DNA of 7,916 nucleotides from CAZXNF01 sp050741255 (lineage in GTDB: Bacteria; Pseudomonadota; Gammaproteobacteria; Burkholderiales; SG8-41). The notes beneath the pieces are model-generated. The model was not told the DNA's origin. It did no database searches and saw nothing but the letters and a program-made list of their open reading frames with translations. The stretch spans positions 1 to 7,916 of the forward strand of contig JBOIEQ010000187.1 in NCBI GenBank assembly GCA_050741255.1. Direction: 5' to 3'. Position numbers and translations under genes: made by a program. This document shows positions 1 through 7,014 of this stretch, piece by piece (positions within the stretch are counted from its first letter, which is position 1; every line of letters starts with the position of its first letter).

Positions 1-1134
<1,134 letters not shown>

Positions 1135-1339
1135 AATCCTTCGTTTAATGCAAAGTTACTTCAGCTCAAACGGAATCAACACCCCGCTCGATCTCACGTC
1201 TCCAGATGAAACACTGGAGCCATGCGACCGGTCAGGGCCTGACTTAAAACATTTCCGTGTGAGCACTTGTGTCTGTGACACCCCGGCATCCTCCAGGCCG
1301 AAACCCGGATTTCGCGCGAGGCACCCTGCACCCCAAGCA

Positions 1340-1347
1340 CCCACACC
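1340..1347 (-). promoter_or_regulatory. boxC-like element
   Basis: Minus-strand GGTGTGGG lies 14 nt after the boxA-like element and resembles the TGTGTGGG boxC of rRNA leaders. The B-A-C order matches the usual layout. It is a short motif, supported mainly by position. Confidence 0.45.
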
Positions 1348-1361
1348 TATCGGCTGTAATT

Positions 1362-1372
1362 TTTTAAAGAAC
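1362..1372 (-). promoter_or_regulatory. boxA antitermination element
   Basis: Minus-strand GTTCTTTAAAA matches the TGCTCTTTAA core of rRNA boxA elements, which load NusB-NusE and keep RNA polymerase from stopping at Rho sites in the untranslated operon. The following AATTACAGCCGATAGGTG is typical of betaproteobacterial pre-16S leaders. It lies about 35 nt after the proposed transcription start. Confidence 0.75.
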
Positions 1373-1375
1373 GGT

Positions 1376-1400
1376 CGCGATCAACAGGAAGAAGACCGCG
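1376..1400 (-). promoter_or_regulatory. boxB-like hairpin of the rRNA leader
   Basis: CGCGGTC at 1400-1394 can pair with GATCGCG at 1382-1376 over seven consecutive pairs, one of them G-U, with an 11-nt pyrimidine-rich loop. It sits immediately upstream of the boxA-like element, the position of boxB in rRNA leaders. The assignment rests on position and fold only. Confidence 0.5.
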
Positions 1401-1405
1401 AAAAG

Positions 1406-1439
1406 CCGGCCATTATACGGCCACGAACAGGAGAGTCAA
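1406..1439 (-). promoter_or_regulatory. rRNA operon promoter (sigma70 type)
   Basis: On the minus strand a TTGACT -35 box (1439-1434) is followed, after a 16-bp spacer, by a perfect TATAAT -10 box (1417-1412). The sequence after the -10 is GGCCGGC, a GC-rich discriminator like those that make rRNA promoters sensitive to ppGpp and initiating NTPs (family knowledge). The A-rich run just upstream of the -35 (about 1447-1442) resembles an UP element. Transcription would start near 1405 and run through the leader into 16S. Only one such promoter is obvious. The -10 box lies inside an imperfect GGCC...GGCC palindrome that has a near copy upstream. Confidence 0.88.
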
Positions 1440-1485
1440 GACTTTTTGGCCGATATTTCCCTTTACGGGACGGCCATTTACGGCC
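1407..1485. repeat. Near-duplicate palindromes at and upstream of the rRNA promoter
   Basis: Minus-strand GGCCGTAAATGGCCG (1485-1471) and GGCCGTATAATGGCCG (1422-1407) differ by a single inserted base. Both are imperfect inverted repeats with GGCC arms. The downstream copy contains the -10 box. The upstream copy lies in the tyrS 3' flank and can fold into a CGGCC/GGCCG hairpin (1486-1471). The GGCCG arm at 1475-1471 can instead pair with CGGCC at 1452-1448, enclosing a TCCC/GGGA stem. Neither hairpin is followed by a U tract on the tyrS strand, so neither is a clear intrinsic terminator. Confidence 0.6.
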
Positions 1486-1503
1486 GGCAAGGGTTTACCC
1501 ACG

Positions 1504-2703
1504 CTATTCCACGATGACCCGGGCGAATTTTCGCTTGCCGACCTGCAAAACCACCGTTTCCCCACGCTTGAAAGTCAGCGTTTTATCGCTGATTTTCTCG
1601 CCGTCCCGCTTGACCCCGCCTTGTTCGATCATGCGGATGGCTTCGGAGGTGCTGGCGGTGAGGCCCGCGGCCTTAAGCACCTGCGGCAACGCGATTGCAG
1701 CGCCGCCTGCCGGCACGCGCACCTCCGGGATGTCGTCCGGAATCTCGCCCTGGCGGAAACGCGCATCGAAATCCGCCAGCGCGCGCACCGCCGCCTCCTG
1801 CGAATGAAAGCGCGCGACGATTTCCTGCGCGAACCCGACCTTGATGTCGCGCGGATTGCGCCCGCCCTCGACGTCACGCCGCCAGCCGCGAATCGTCTCC
1901 AGCGACGCGAACGACAACAGTTCGATGTAGCGCCACATCAACGTGTCGGACACCGACATCAGCTTGCCGAACATGTCGTTCGGCGCATCGGTGATGCCGA
2001 CGGTGTTGCCGAGCGACTTCGACATCTTGTCGCCGCCGTTGATGCCTTCGAGCAAGGGCATCGTGAGGATGCACTGCGGGCGCTGCCCGTAGTCCTTCTG
2101 CAGCTCGCGCCCGACCAGCAGGTTGAATTTCTGGTCGGTGCCGCCGAGCTCAAGGTCCGCTTTGAGTGCGACCGAGTCGTAACCCTGCACCAGCGGGTAT
2201 AGAAACTCGTGAATCGCGATCGGCTGCCCGCCGCGGTAGCGTTTCGAAAAATCGTCCCGTTCGAGCATGCGCGCGACGTTGTATTTGGCGGCGAGGCGCA
2301 CCAGGTCCGCCGCGCCCATTTTGTCCATCCACGTGGAATTGAACGCGACTTCGGTTTTCTCGCGATTGAGAATCTTGAACACCTGCGCCGAATAGGTTTC
2401 GGCGTTGCGGGCGACGTCCTCGCGCGTCAGCGCCGGCCGGGTGGCATTCTTGCCGGTGGGATCCCCGATCAGTCCTGTGAAGTCGCCGATGAGGAAGATC
2501 ACGTGATGCCCGAGGTCCTGCAGTTGCCGCATCTTGTTGAGCAGCACTGTGTGGCCGAGATGGAGATCCGGCGCGGTCGGGTCGAACCCCGCCTTCACGC
2601 GCAGCGGCTGGCCGGTCTTCAGGCGCTCGACGAGCTCCTGCTCGACCAGCAGCTCTTCGCTGCCGCGGCGGATGATTTCGAGGGTGTCCTGGTTTGGAGG
2701 CAT
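1504..2703 (-). CDS. tyrS: Tyrosyl-tRNA synthetase
   Basis: This 399-residue protein attaches tyrosine to tRNA-Tyr in the cytoplasm. It is a class I synthetase with a Rossmann fold. The HIGH-type motif reads HLGH at residues 48-51 and the KMSKS loop is intact at 226-230. The tyrosine-pocket signatures YPLVQGYD (169-176) and GGTDQKFN (187-194) are present. A C-terminal S4 RNA-binding domain runs from about 335 to the end. A genuine KMSKS, rather than the KFGKT of E. coli TyrS, together with the LNKMRQLQDLGH and FLIGDFTGLIGDP stretches, places it in the TyrZ-like branch. The ATG at 2703 gives the normal N terminus, and the next in-frame Met is far inside the catalytic domain. No clear Shine-Dalgarno is seen. 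It is divergent from the M23 gene and runs into the rRNA promoter region about 65 bp after its stop. Confidence 0.97.
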   Translation of the reverse strand: MPPNQDTLEIIRRGSEELLVEQELVERLKTGQPLRVKAGFDPTAPDLHLGHTVLLNKMRQLQDLGHHVIFLIGDFTGLIGDPTGKNATRPALTREDVARNAETYSAQVFKILNREKTEVAFNSTWMDKMGAADLVRLAAKYNVARMLERDDFSKRYRGGQPIAIHEFLYPLVQGYDSVALKADLELGGTDQKFNLLVGRELQKDYGQRPQCILTMPLLEGINGGDKMSKSLGNTVGITDAPNDMFGKLMSVSDTLMWRYIELLSFASLETIRGWRRDVEGGRNPRDIKVGFAQEIVARFHSQEAAVRALADFDARFRQGEIPDDIPEVRVPAGGAAIALPQVLKAAGLTASTSEAIRMIEQGGVKRDGEKISDKTLTFKRGETVVLQVGKRKFARVIVE

Positions 2704-2840
2704 GGGATTCGTTTTGGTGGACGGCGGGCCCGCTTGCCGCGGTCGAGGTTTCTGCTAAAGTGCGACCGCGTAACCGGAAAAAACCCCGGCAAATCAAATG
2801 AAAAGTGATTTTACCGCAACGGATGGCTGAGGTTCCTGAC
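2704..2840. other. Divergent intergenic region between tyrS and the M23 gene
   Basis: This spacer must hold the promoters of both tyrS and the M23-anmK pair. For the plus strand the best candidate is listed separately. For tyrS I see no box pair better than weak. A CCGG-AAAAAACC-CCGG element (2774-2789) is a short interrupted inverted repeat of unknown meaning. Part of the segment (from 2805) is open in the M23 frame and could be coding if an upstream start is used. Confidence 0.6.
2734..2761 (+). promoter_or_regulatory. Possible promoter for the M23-anmK pair
   Basis: TTGCCG (2734-2739), a 16-bp spacer and TAAAGT (2756-2761) each match 4 of 6 consensus bases. The start site would be near 2768, leaving a leader of about 70 nt before the GTG at 2841. 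This is a plausible but weak sigma70 candidate. Confidence 0.3.
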
Positions 2841-4109
2841 GTGACTGCCGAACGACGCTGGCCCTGGTGGCTGGCCGGCCTCGCCGGCTGCGGCTTTGGC
2901 GCGGTGGCGGCGTTTGCCGTGGCGCCCGCCTCCATCAACGAGACGGTTGAGGTGCGTGTCGTGGTGGAACCGCTGGCCCTGCCCGCGGGGGAAGTGCCTG
3001 CCGCCAGCCTTCTGCCGTACGTGCGCGAAGAGCGCATTCAGCGCGGCGACACGATCGCCGCGCTGCTCTCGCGGTTGCAGGTAAACGATCCGGAAGCCGT
3101 GCTCGCAGCGCGCTCGGCCCGCGAAGCGAAAGCGGTGCGCAACCTGGTGCCCGGACGACTCGTTCGCGCGACCACCGGGCCGGATGGCCGCCTCGTGGCG
3201 CTGCGCTACCTGAACGGCGCCGAATTGTTCATGCTCGACCGCACTGAGCGCGGCATCGAGTTGAAGGAAGTGCCGGCCCAGCTCGAAACCCGTGTCGAGC
3301 TACGATCGGCCGAAATTCGGAGTTCACTGTTCGCGGCCACCGACAGCGTGAACCTGCCCGACGCGGTCGCCATCCAGCTCGCCGATATCTTCTCCGGCGA
3401 CGTCGACTTCCACAAGGACATCCGCAAAGGCGACCGTTTCAGCGTGATCTACGAAACGCTGGTACACAACGGAGAAGCCGTGCGGACCGGCCGCATCCTG
3501 GCCGCCGAGTTCATCAACCAGGGCAAGACCTTCCAGGCCGTCCAGTTCCAACATGCCGACGGCCAATGGGGGTACTACGGCTTCGACGGCAAGAGCCTGC
3601 GCAAGGCTTTTCTGCGTTCGCCGCTGGAGTTTTCCCGCGTCACTTCCGGCTTCTCGATGCGCTTTCACCCCGTACTGCAACAGTGGCGCGCCCACAAGGG
3701 TATCGACTACGGCGCGCCGACAGGCACCAAGGTTCGTGCGACGGGCGACGGCGTCGTGGAGATCGCCGGGCGACAGGGCGGCTACGGCAATGTCGTCGTG
3801 CTACGCCATCAGGGAAAATTCACCACTTGGTACGGCCACCTCGCGGGCTTCGGCAAAGGGATCACCAAGGGCCGGCGCGTCTCCCAGGGCGAAACCATCG
3901 GCTTCGTCGGCATGACGGGCATGGCCACCGGCCCGCACCTGCACTATGAATTCCGCATCAACGACGTGCACCAGAATCCGCTGCGCATGGCGCTGCCGGA
4001 AGCGCCGCCCATCGCACCCCACCAGAAACGCGAGTTCGACCAGCGGGTGCAGCCGCTCGCGGAGCGGATGGCCTCGATCCGGGGCCTCACCGTCGCCGCG
4101 CTCGACTGA
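2841..4109 (+). CDS. M23-family peptidoglycan endopeptidase (MepM/YebA-like), membrane-anchored
   Basis: This is a probable zinc metallo-endopeptidase cutting peptide cross-links in periplasmic peptidoglycan. From the GTG at 2841 it has 422 residues: a short basic N terminus, one membrane anchor or uncleaved signal (about 7-28), an OapA/LysM-like stretch beginning RIQRGDTIAALLSRLQV (about 66-82), a middle MepM/Csd3-like regulatory domain (about 160-260), and a C-terminal LytM/M23 domain (about 268-385). The zinc ligands are visible: H285 and D289 in HKGID, and H368 in HLH (366-368). H333 in YGHL is the expected catalytic helper. All key residues are intact, so it should be active. The start was chosen because GAGG (2829-2832) lies 8 nt before GTG 2841. 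The ATG at 2823 and the GTG at 2805 are in-frame alternatives with no clear ribosome site. anmK follows after 14 bp, implying an operon concerned with wall turnover. Confidence 0.92.
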   Translation: MTAERRWPWWLAGLAGCGFGAVAAFAVAPASINETVEVRVVVEPLALPAGEVPAASLLPYVREERIQRGDTIAALLSRLQVNDPEAVLAARSAREAKAVRNLVPGRLVRATTGPDGRLVALRYLNGAELFMLDRTERGIELKEVPAQLETRVELRSAEIRSSLFAATDSVNLPDAVAIQLADIFSGDVDFHKDIRKGDRFSVIYETLVHNGEAVRTGRILAAEFINQGKTFQAVQFQHADGQWGYYGFDGKSLRKAFLRSPLEFSRVTSGFSMRFHPVLQQWRAHKGIDYGAPTGTKVRATGDGVVEIAGRQGGYGNVVVLRHQGKFTTWYGHLAGFGKGITKGRRVSQGETIGFVGMTGMATGPHLHYEFRINDVHQNPLRMALPEAPPIAPHQKREFDQRVQPLAERMASIRGLTVAALD

Positions 4110-4123
4110 GCGTCCGTCCACCC

Positions 4124-5215
4124 ATGCCCGCGCTGTTCGTCGGGCTCATGTCGGGCACCAGCCTCGACGGCATCGACGCCGTGCTCGCCGACGGCTCGGA
4201 ACCCATACCGCGGGTGCTCGCGGCCGATCATGCCCCTTTCGATGCGGACCTGCGCGCGCAACTGGTCGAACTGCACGCGCCCGCTGCCGGCGAACTGCAC
4301 CGCGCCGAACTCGCCGCGATCACGCTGGCGCGCGCCTATGCGGACAGCGTCGCGCGCACGCTCGCCTGCGCGGGCGTCGAGCCTCGGGCGGTACGGGCGA
4401 TCGGCTGCCATGGGCAGACCATCCGCCACCGGCCCGCGGACGGCTACACAGTGCAGCTCGTCAATGGCGCGTGGCTCGCCGAACTGACGGGCATCACCAC
4501 CGTGTGCGACTTCCGCAGCCGCGATCTCGCGGCCGGCGGCCAGGGCGCACCGCTGGTGCCGGCATTTCACGCTCAAGTGTTCCGGTCACGCGATGAGCCG
4601 CGTGCGGTCGTGAACGTCGGCGGCATCGCGAACGTCACCAGCCTGGCCCTGGATGGCGCGGTCAGCGGCTTCGACTGCGGCCCCGGCAACGCATTGATGG
4701 ATGGCTGGATCGCGGCGCAACGCACCGAGCCTTACGACCGCGACGGCGCCTGGGCCGCCTCCGGCCGCGTGCTGCCCGTCCTGCTCGAACGCCTGCGAGC
4801 ACATCCGTTCTTCGCCGCACCCCCGCCGAAGAGCGCCGGCCGCGAACAGTTCAATCTCGAATGGGTGCGCAGCTTGCTGGCCGGGGACGAACGCCCGCAG
4901 GATGTGCAAGCCACGCTGCTGGAGTTGACGGTGCACGGCATCGCGGACGCGATCGCGACCCAGGGGCCGCGCGGGTGCTCAGTCTGGCTGTGTGGCGGCG
5001 GCGCCCGCAATACTGCGCTGGTATCCCGCCTCGCGAAAGTGCTGGCCCCACAACGTGTCGCGACGACCGCGGCGCTCGGCGTCGCGCCGGAGCACGTGGA
5101 AGCGCTGGCGTTCGCCTGGCTCGCCCAGCGCACGCTGGCTGGTGAAGCCGGCAACATTCCCGCCGTGACCGGCGCGCGCGGGCCTCGGGTGCTGGGGGCG
5201 ATTTACCCTGCCTGA
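4124..5215 (+). CDS. anmK: Anhydro-N-acetylmuramic acid kinase
   Basis: This 363-residue cytoplasmic enzyme uses ATP to open the 1,6-anhydro ring of anhMurNAc, giving MurNAc-6-phosphate for peptidoglycan recycling. The family pattern is complete: GLMSGTSLDGID near residues 7-18 (nucleotide phosphate loop), GCHGQTIRHRP (94-104), DFRSRDLAAGGQGAPLVP (129-146), VNVGGIANVT (163-172), and GFDCGPGNALMDGW (182-195), whose D184 matches the catalytic base. PPPKSAGREQF (233-243) and LCGGGARN (289-296) follow. Length is normal and there is no break. The ATG at 4124 lies 14 bp after the M23 stop with no evident Shine-Dalgarno, so translation may depend on the upstream gene. Coupling of anmK with an endopeptidase fits wall degradation followed by sugar salvage. 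The gene ends just before a strong bidirectional terminator. Confidence 0.97.
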   Translation: MPALFVGLMSGTSLDGIDAVLADGSEPIPRVLAADHAPFDADLRAQLVELHAPAAGELHRAELAAITLARAYADSVARTLACAGVEPRAVRAIGCHGQTIRHRPADGYTVQLVNGAWLAELTGITTVCDFRSRDLAAGGQGAPLVPAFHAQVFRSRDEPRAVVNVGGIANVTSLALDGAVSGFDCGPGNALMDGWIAAQRTEPYDRDGAWAASGRVLPVLLERLRAHPFFAAPPPKSAGREQFNLEWVRSLLAGDERPQDVQATLLELTVHGIADAIATQGPRGCSVWLCGGGARNTALVSRLAKVLAPQRVATTAALGVAPEHVEALAFAWLAQRTLAGEAGNIPAVTGARGPRVLGAIYPA

Positions 5216-5233
5216 CGAGACAGTCCCGGACGT

Positions 5234-5263
5234 AAAAAAAGGACGCCAAGGGCGTCCTTTTTT
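5234..5263. terminator. Bidirectional intrinsic terminator between anmK and erpA
   Basis: GGACGCC (5241-5247), a 3-nt loop AAG and GGCGTCC (5251-5257) form a perfect 7-bp GC-rich stem. It is followed by six T on the plus strand and preceded by seven A, which read as seven T on the minus strand. It can therefore stop anmK transcripts and also any minus-strand transcript that passes the first erpA terminator. Confidence 0.92.
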
Positions 5264-5278
5264 ATGCGGCAAGGAAGA

Positions 5279-5326
5279 TCAGGCGGAGAAGGAAGAACCG
5301 CAGCCGCAGGTGCTTATCGCGTTCGC
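5279..5326 (-). pseudogene. Remnant copy of the erpA 3' end
   Basis: The minus strand here encodes A-NAISTCGCGSSFSA-stop. It matches 13 of the last 14 residues of the intact ErpA upstream (residues 103-116, NATSTCGCGSSFSA) and includes both C-terminal cluster cysteines. Over the 45 nt from that point through the stop, 37 bases are identical. Six of the eight differences are silent, counting TGA versus TAA. Upstream similarity ceases, no start codon exists, and an in-frame stop lies at 5347-5345, so it cannot be a gene. It is located between the erpA terminator and the bidirectional terminator. It is most simply the tail of a former tandem or replaced erpA-family gene. The match could instead be a short gene-conversion tract, but the intact CGCGSSFSA-stop ending makes chance unlikely. 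Confidence 0.8.
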
Positions 5327-5328
5327 GG

Positions 5329-5353
5329 AAAAGAAAAGGGGGCCTCAGCCCCC
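5329..5353 (-). terminator. Intrinsic terminator of erpA
   Basis: On the minus strand GGGGGC (5353-5348), a TGAG loop and GCCCCC (5343-5338) make a 6-bp all-GC stem followed by TTTTCTTTT. It begins 28 nt after the erpA stop codon. It lies between the real erpA end and its remnant copy, so the erpA region has two terminators in series. Confidence 0.85.
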
Positions 5354-5381
5354 TTGCACCCCCGAATAATGCGACTCGCGG

Positions 5382-5732
5382 TTACGCGGAAAATGAAGAA
5401 CCGCAGCCGCAAGTACTCGTCGCGTTCGGGTTTTTGATCACGAACTGCTCGCCCTCGACGTTCGTCTGGTAATCGATCTCGGCGCCCATCAGGTACTGCA
5501 GGCTCATCGGGTCGATCAGCAGCTTGACGCCGTTCTTTTCCATCGTGGTGTCGTCGTCGTTCACGGCTTCGTCGAAGGTGAACCCGTACTGGAAGCCGGA
5601 GCAGCCGCCGCCGGTCACGAATACGCGCAGTTTCAGCGCCGTATTGCCTTCTTCGTCGATCAGTTGCTTCACCTTGCCTGCCGCGGCGTCGCTGAACACC
5701 AGGGGGGAGGGCATTTCGGTCATTGCGTTCAT
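5382..5732 (-). CDS. erpA: A-type iron-sulfur carrier protein ErpA
   Basis: ErpA is a small cytoplasmic carrier that receives Fe-S clusters from the assembly machinery and passes them to apoproteins, in E. coli including the isoprenoid enzymes IspG and IspH. The 116-residue protein shows the A-type (HesB/IscA) fold with the three conserved cysteines: C44 in TGGGCSGFQYGF, and C108 and C110 in STCGCGSSFSA at the C terminus. Spacing matches E. coli ErpA with a two-residue shift. The start is ATG 5732, because GGAG (5742-5739) precedes it by 6 nt. A TTG 12 nt further upstream overlaps that ribosome site and is not a likely start. The gene lies 84 bp downstream of the bactofilin stop, with its own possible promoter, and ends at a strong terminator. 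A remnant of its 3' end lies beyond. Confidence 0.95.
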   Translation of the reverse strand: MNAMTEMPSPLVFSDAAAGKVKQLIDEEGNTALKLRVFVTGGGCSGFQYGFTFDEAVNDDDTTMEKNGVKLLIDPMSLQYLMGAEIDYQTNVEGEQFVIKNPNATSTCGCGSSFSA

Positions 5733-5773
5733 ATCAGTCTCCAACCATTCGAGCTTATGGGCCCCAGTATGCG

Positions 5774-5803
5774 CCTATATGGGGGCGGGCGTCGCGCCCT
5801 CAA
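5774..5803 (-). promoter_or_regulatory. Possible erpA promoter
   Basis: On the minus strand TTGAGG (5803-5798), an 18-bp spacer and TATAGG (5779-5774) each match 4 of 6 consensus positions. The start site would be near 5767, about 35 nt before the erpA ATG. The spacer contains a GGGCG/CGCCC hairpin (5787-5799), which could be a weak transcript end for the bactofilin gene or an operator. I see no IscR-type site that I could defend. Confidence 0.35.
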
Positions 5804-5816
5804 CCCCCGGCCTACT

Positions 5817-6230
5817 TCAGGACTCCGCCGCCGCCGGCTTGAACGGCACGACTTTCTCGGTTTTCACCTCGCCGTCGTGCACCAACCGGCCCTGCACGAC
5901 CGCGCCGAGGTGGATCTCCAGTTTCTTGTAATACACATCGCCGGTCACGTTCGCCTTGGGCTGGAGCTCGACATATTCGGCCGAATGCACCGGTCCCACC
6001 ACGGTACCGTTGATCACCACGTGCGAGACGCGGATTTCACCCTCGATGCGCGCCTGTTCGGACAGCACCAGCGTGCCCGGCTTCTCCTCAAGGGCGAGCA
6101 CGTTGCCGCGCACATGCCCGTCCACGCGCAATCCACCGCTAAAGGTGATGTTGCCCTCGATCGTGGTGCCGGCGCCGATCAGGCAATCGATGCGGTTCTG
6201 TGGCTTGCTGGGCTGCTTTTTCATGAACAT
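5817..6230 (-). CDS. Bactofilin (polymer-forming cytoskeletal protein)
   Basis: Bactofilins assemble without nucleotide into filaments, usually on the inner face of the membrane, and help place cell-wall enzymes. This 137-residue protein has a short polar N-terminal tail (MFMKKQPSKPQNR), then a bactofilin/DUF583 beta-helix from about residue 14 to 118. Regular hydrophobic-glycine repeats such as GAGTTIEGNITFSGGLRVDG, GEIRVSHVVINGTVVG and NVTGDVYYKKLEIHLGAVVQG mark the turns. A disordered Pro/Ala/Glu tail follows. ATG 6230 was chosen because AGGGA (6244-6240) lies 9 nt upstream. A TTG at 6248 precedes this site and is unlikely. The gene follows the membrane coiled-coil gene by 38 bp and is probably cotranscribed with it. 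The gene just upstream encodes a possible membrane partner, and an M23 peptidase lies nearby though on the other strand. Confidence 0.9.
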   Translation of the reverse strand: MFMKKQPSKPQNRIDCLIGAGTTIEGNITFSGGLRVDGHVRGNVLALEEKPGTLVLSEQARIEGEIRVSHVVINGTVVGPVHSAEYVELQPKANVTGDVYYKKLEIHLGAVVQGRLVHDGEVKTEKVVPFKPAAAES

Positions 6231-6268
6231 GGCGAAGATTCCCTTCAAGAACAGTGTGATTCAGTGGT

Positions 6269-7014
6269 TCAAGAGACGTTGGCGTTATGCGTCAGGCGCG
6301 GCTCGGCCACGCCGTTTTCGAATACCCGCAACTGCATGCTTTTGACCGTTGCGCCCGGCTCCACGCGAAAACTGCCTTCCACGCGCTGGTAGAACCGGAA
6401 GTTGAGCCGGAACGACTTTTGGTCGGCGGCTTCCCCTTCCGCTGGGAGGGTCATGGTCGCACGCTTGCTATCCTGCTGCACATTGACGATAAATTGCAAG
6501 CGGCCCTGAAAATCCTTGGCCCGGGTGCCGGTCTGCATGATCAGCACCTGATAGCGGTATTCCCCCGACTGTCCGTCCTGCACCACCTCGAAGCGGTTCA
6601 CCGTCACACCGCCCTCCTTGCCGCCGGAGGGCATCAGCGTCTGGAAAAACGCGAGGTCGTCTTTCAGCGTTGCGTTCTCGCCGCTCAGCGCCTTGACCTG
6701 CTTCTTCACGTCCTCGAAAGTCGCGCGCTCCATCTGCAACTGCCGCTCGCCGGCCGCCACCTGCCCGCGCAGCGTCTCGAGTTCCGCGCGCTGGCGCTCG
6801 AACTGATCCGTCAGCCGCGTCACCTCAGCGTCGGATTCGACATGGTCGAAGCCCGCAAAGCGGCGGCCGAAGTTGTAGGTGTAGCGCGCGAGCACGATGA
6901 TCAGCACCGCCAGCATGACCCCCATCAGCACGCGCCAGTACCATGGCACCGCCGCCCGCACGGACATGCGCGGCGCATCGATGCCGAACAAACGCTTGAG
7001 GCGCCGCCAGAACG

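Larger units (their letters stand above)
1135..1405 (-). other. 16S rRNA 5' leader (pre-rRNA spacer)
   Basis: This is the transcribed leader between the proposed rRNA start site and the mature 16S 5' end, about 270 nt and without a credible gene. It holds the boxB/boxA/boxC-like elements listed separately. It also holds several small hairpins readable on either strand: a perfect 6-bp stem at 1200-1219 (CTCCAG/CTGGAG), the near-palindrome GTCAGGGCCTGAC at 1231-1243, and GTGTC/GACAC at 1269-1281. In rRNA operons such leaders pair with sequence 3' of 16S for RNase III processing. The partner strand is outside this window, so that stem cannot be shown here. Confidence 0.8.

Noticed and set aside
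1148..1807. A 219-codon plus-strand open frame spanning the rRNA leader and the tyrS 3' end
   Set aside because: It crosses the rRNA promoter and leader and runs antisense to tyrS, with no ribosome site or domain.
2209..2808. A 199-codon plus-strand open frame opposite tyrS
   Set aside because: It is antisense to the conserved catalytic domain of tyrS and shows no family features; GC-driven absence of stops explains it.
2150..3037. A 295-codon minus-strand open frame across tyrS and the start of the M23 gene
   Set aside because: It is an out-of-frame reading of tyrS that runs on through the divergent intergenic region. Composition is Arg/Ser/Ala-rich with no recognisable domain.
3944..4596. 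Open frames of about 210 codons on both strands over the M23-anmK junction
   Set aside because: Both overlap well-supported genes and are dominated by Arg, Ala and Gly; they are shadows.
5338..5353. The GGGGGC/GCCCCC palindrome as an operator or attachment site
   Set aside because: Its position just after the erpA stop and the following T-rich tract on that strand make an intrinsic terminator the simpler reading.
5733..5744. Upstream TTG start for erpA adding four residues
   Set aside because: The TTG overlaps the GGAG ribosome site that serves the ATG at 5732, and no other site precedes it.
6231..6248. Upstream TTG start for the bactofilin adding six residues
   Set aside because: The codon overlaps the AAGGGA ribosome site for ATG 6230, so the shorter form is better supported.
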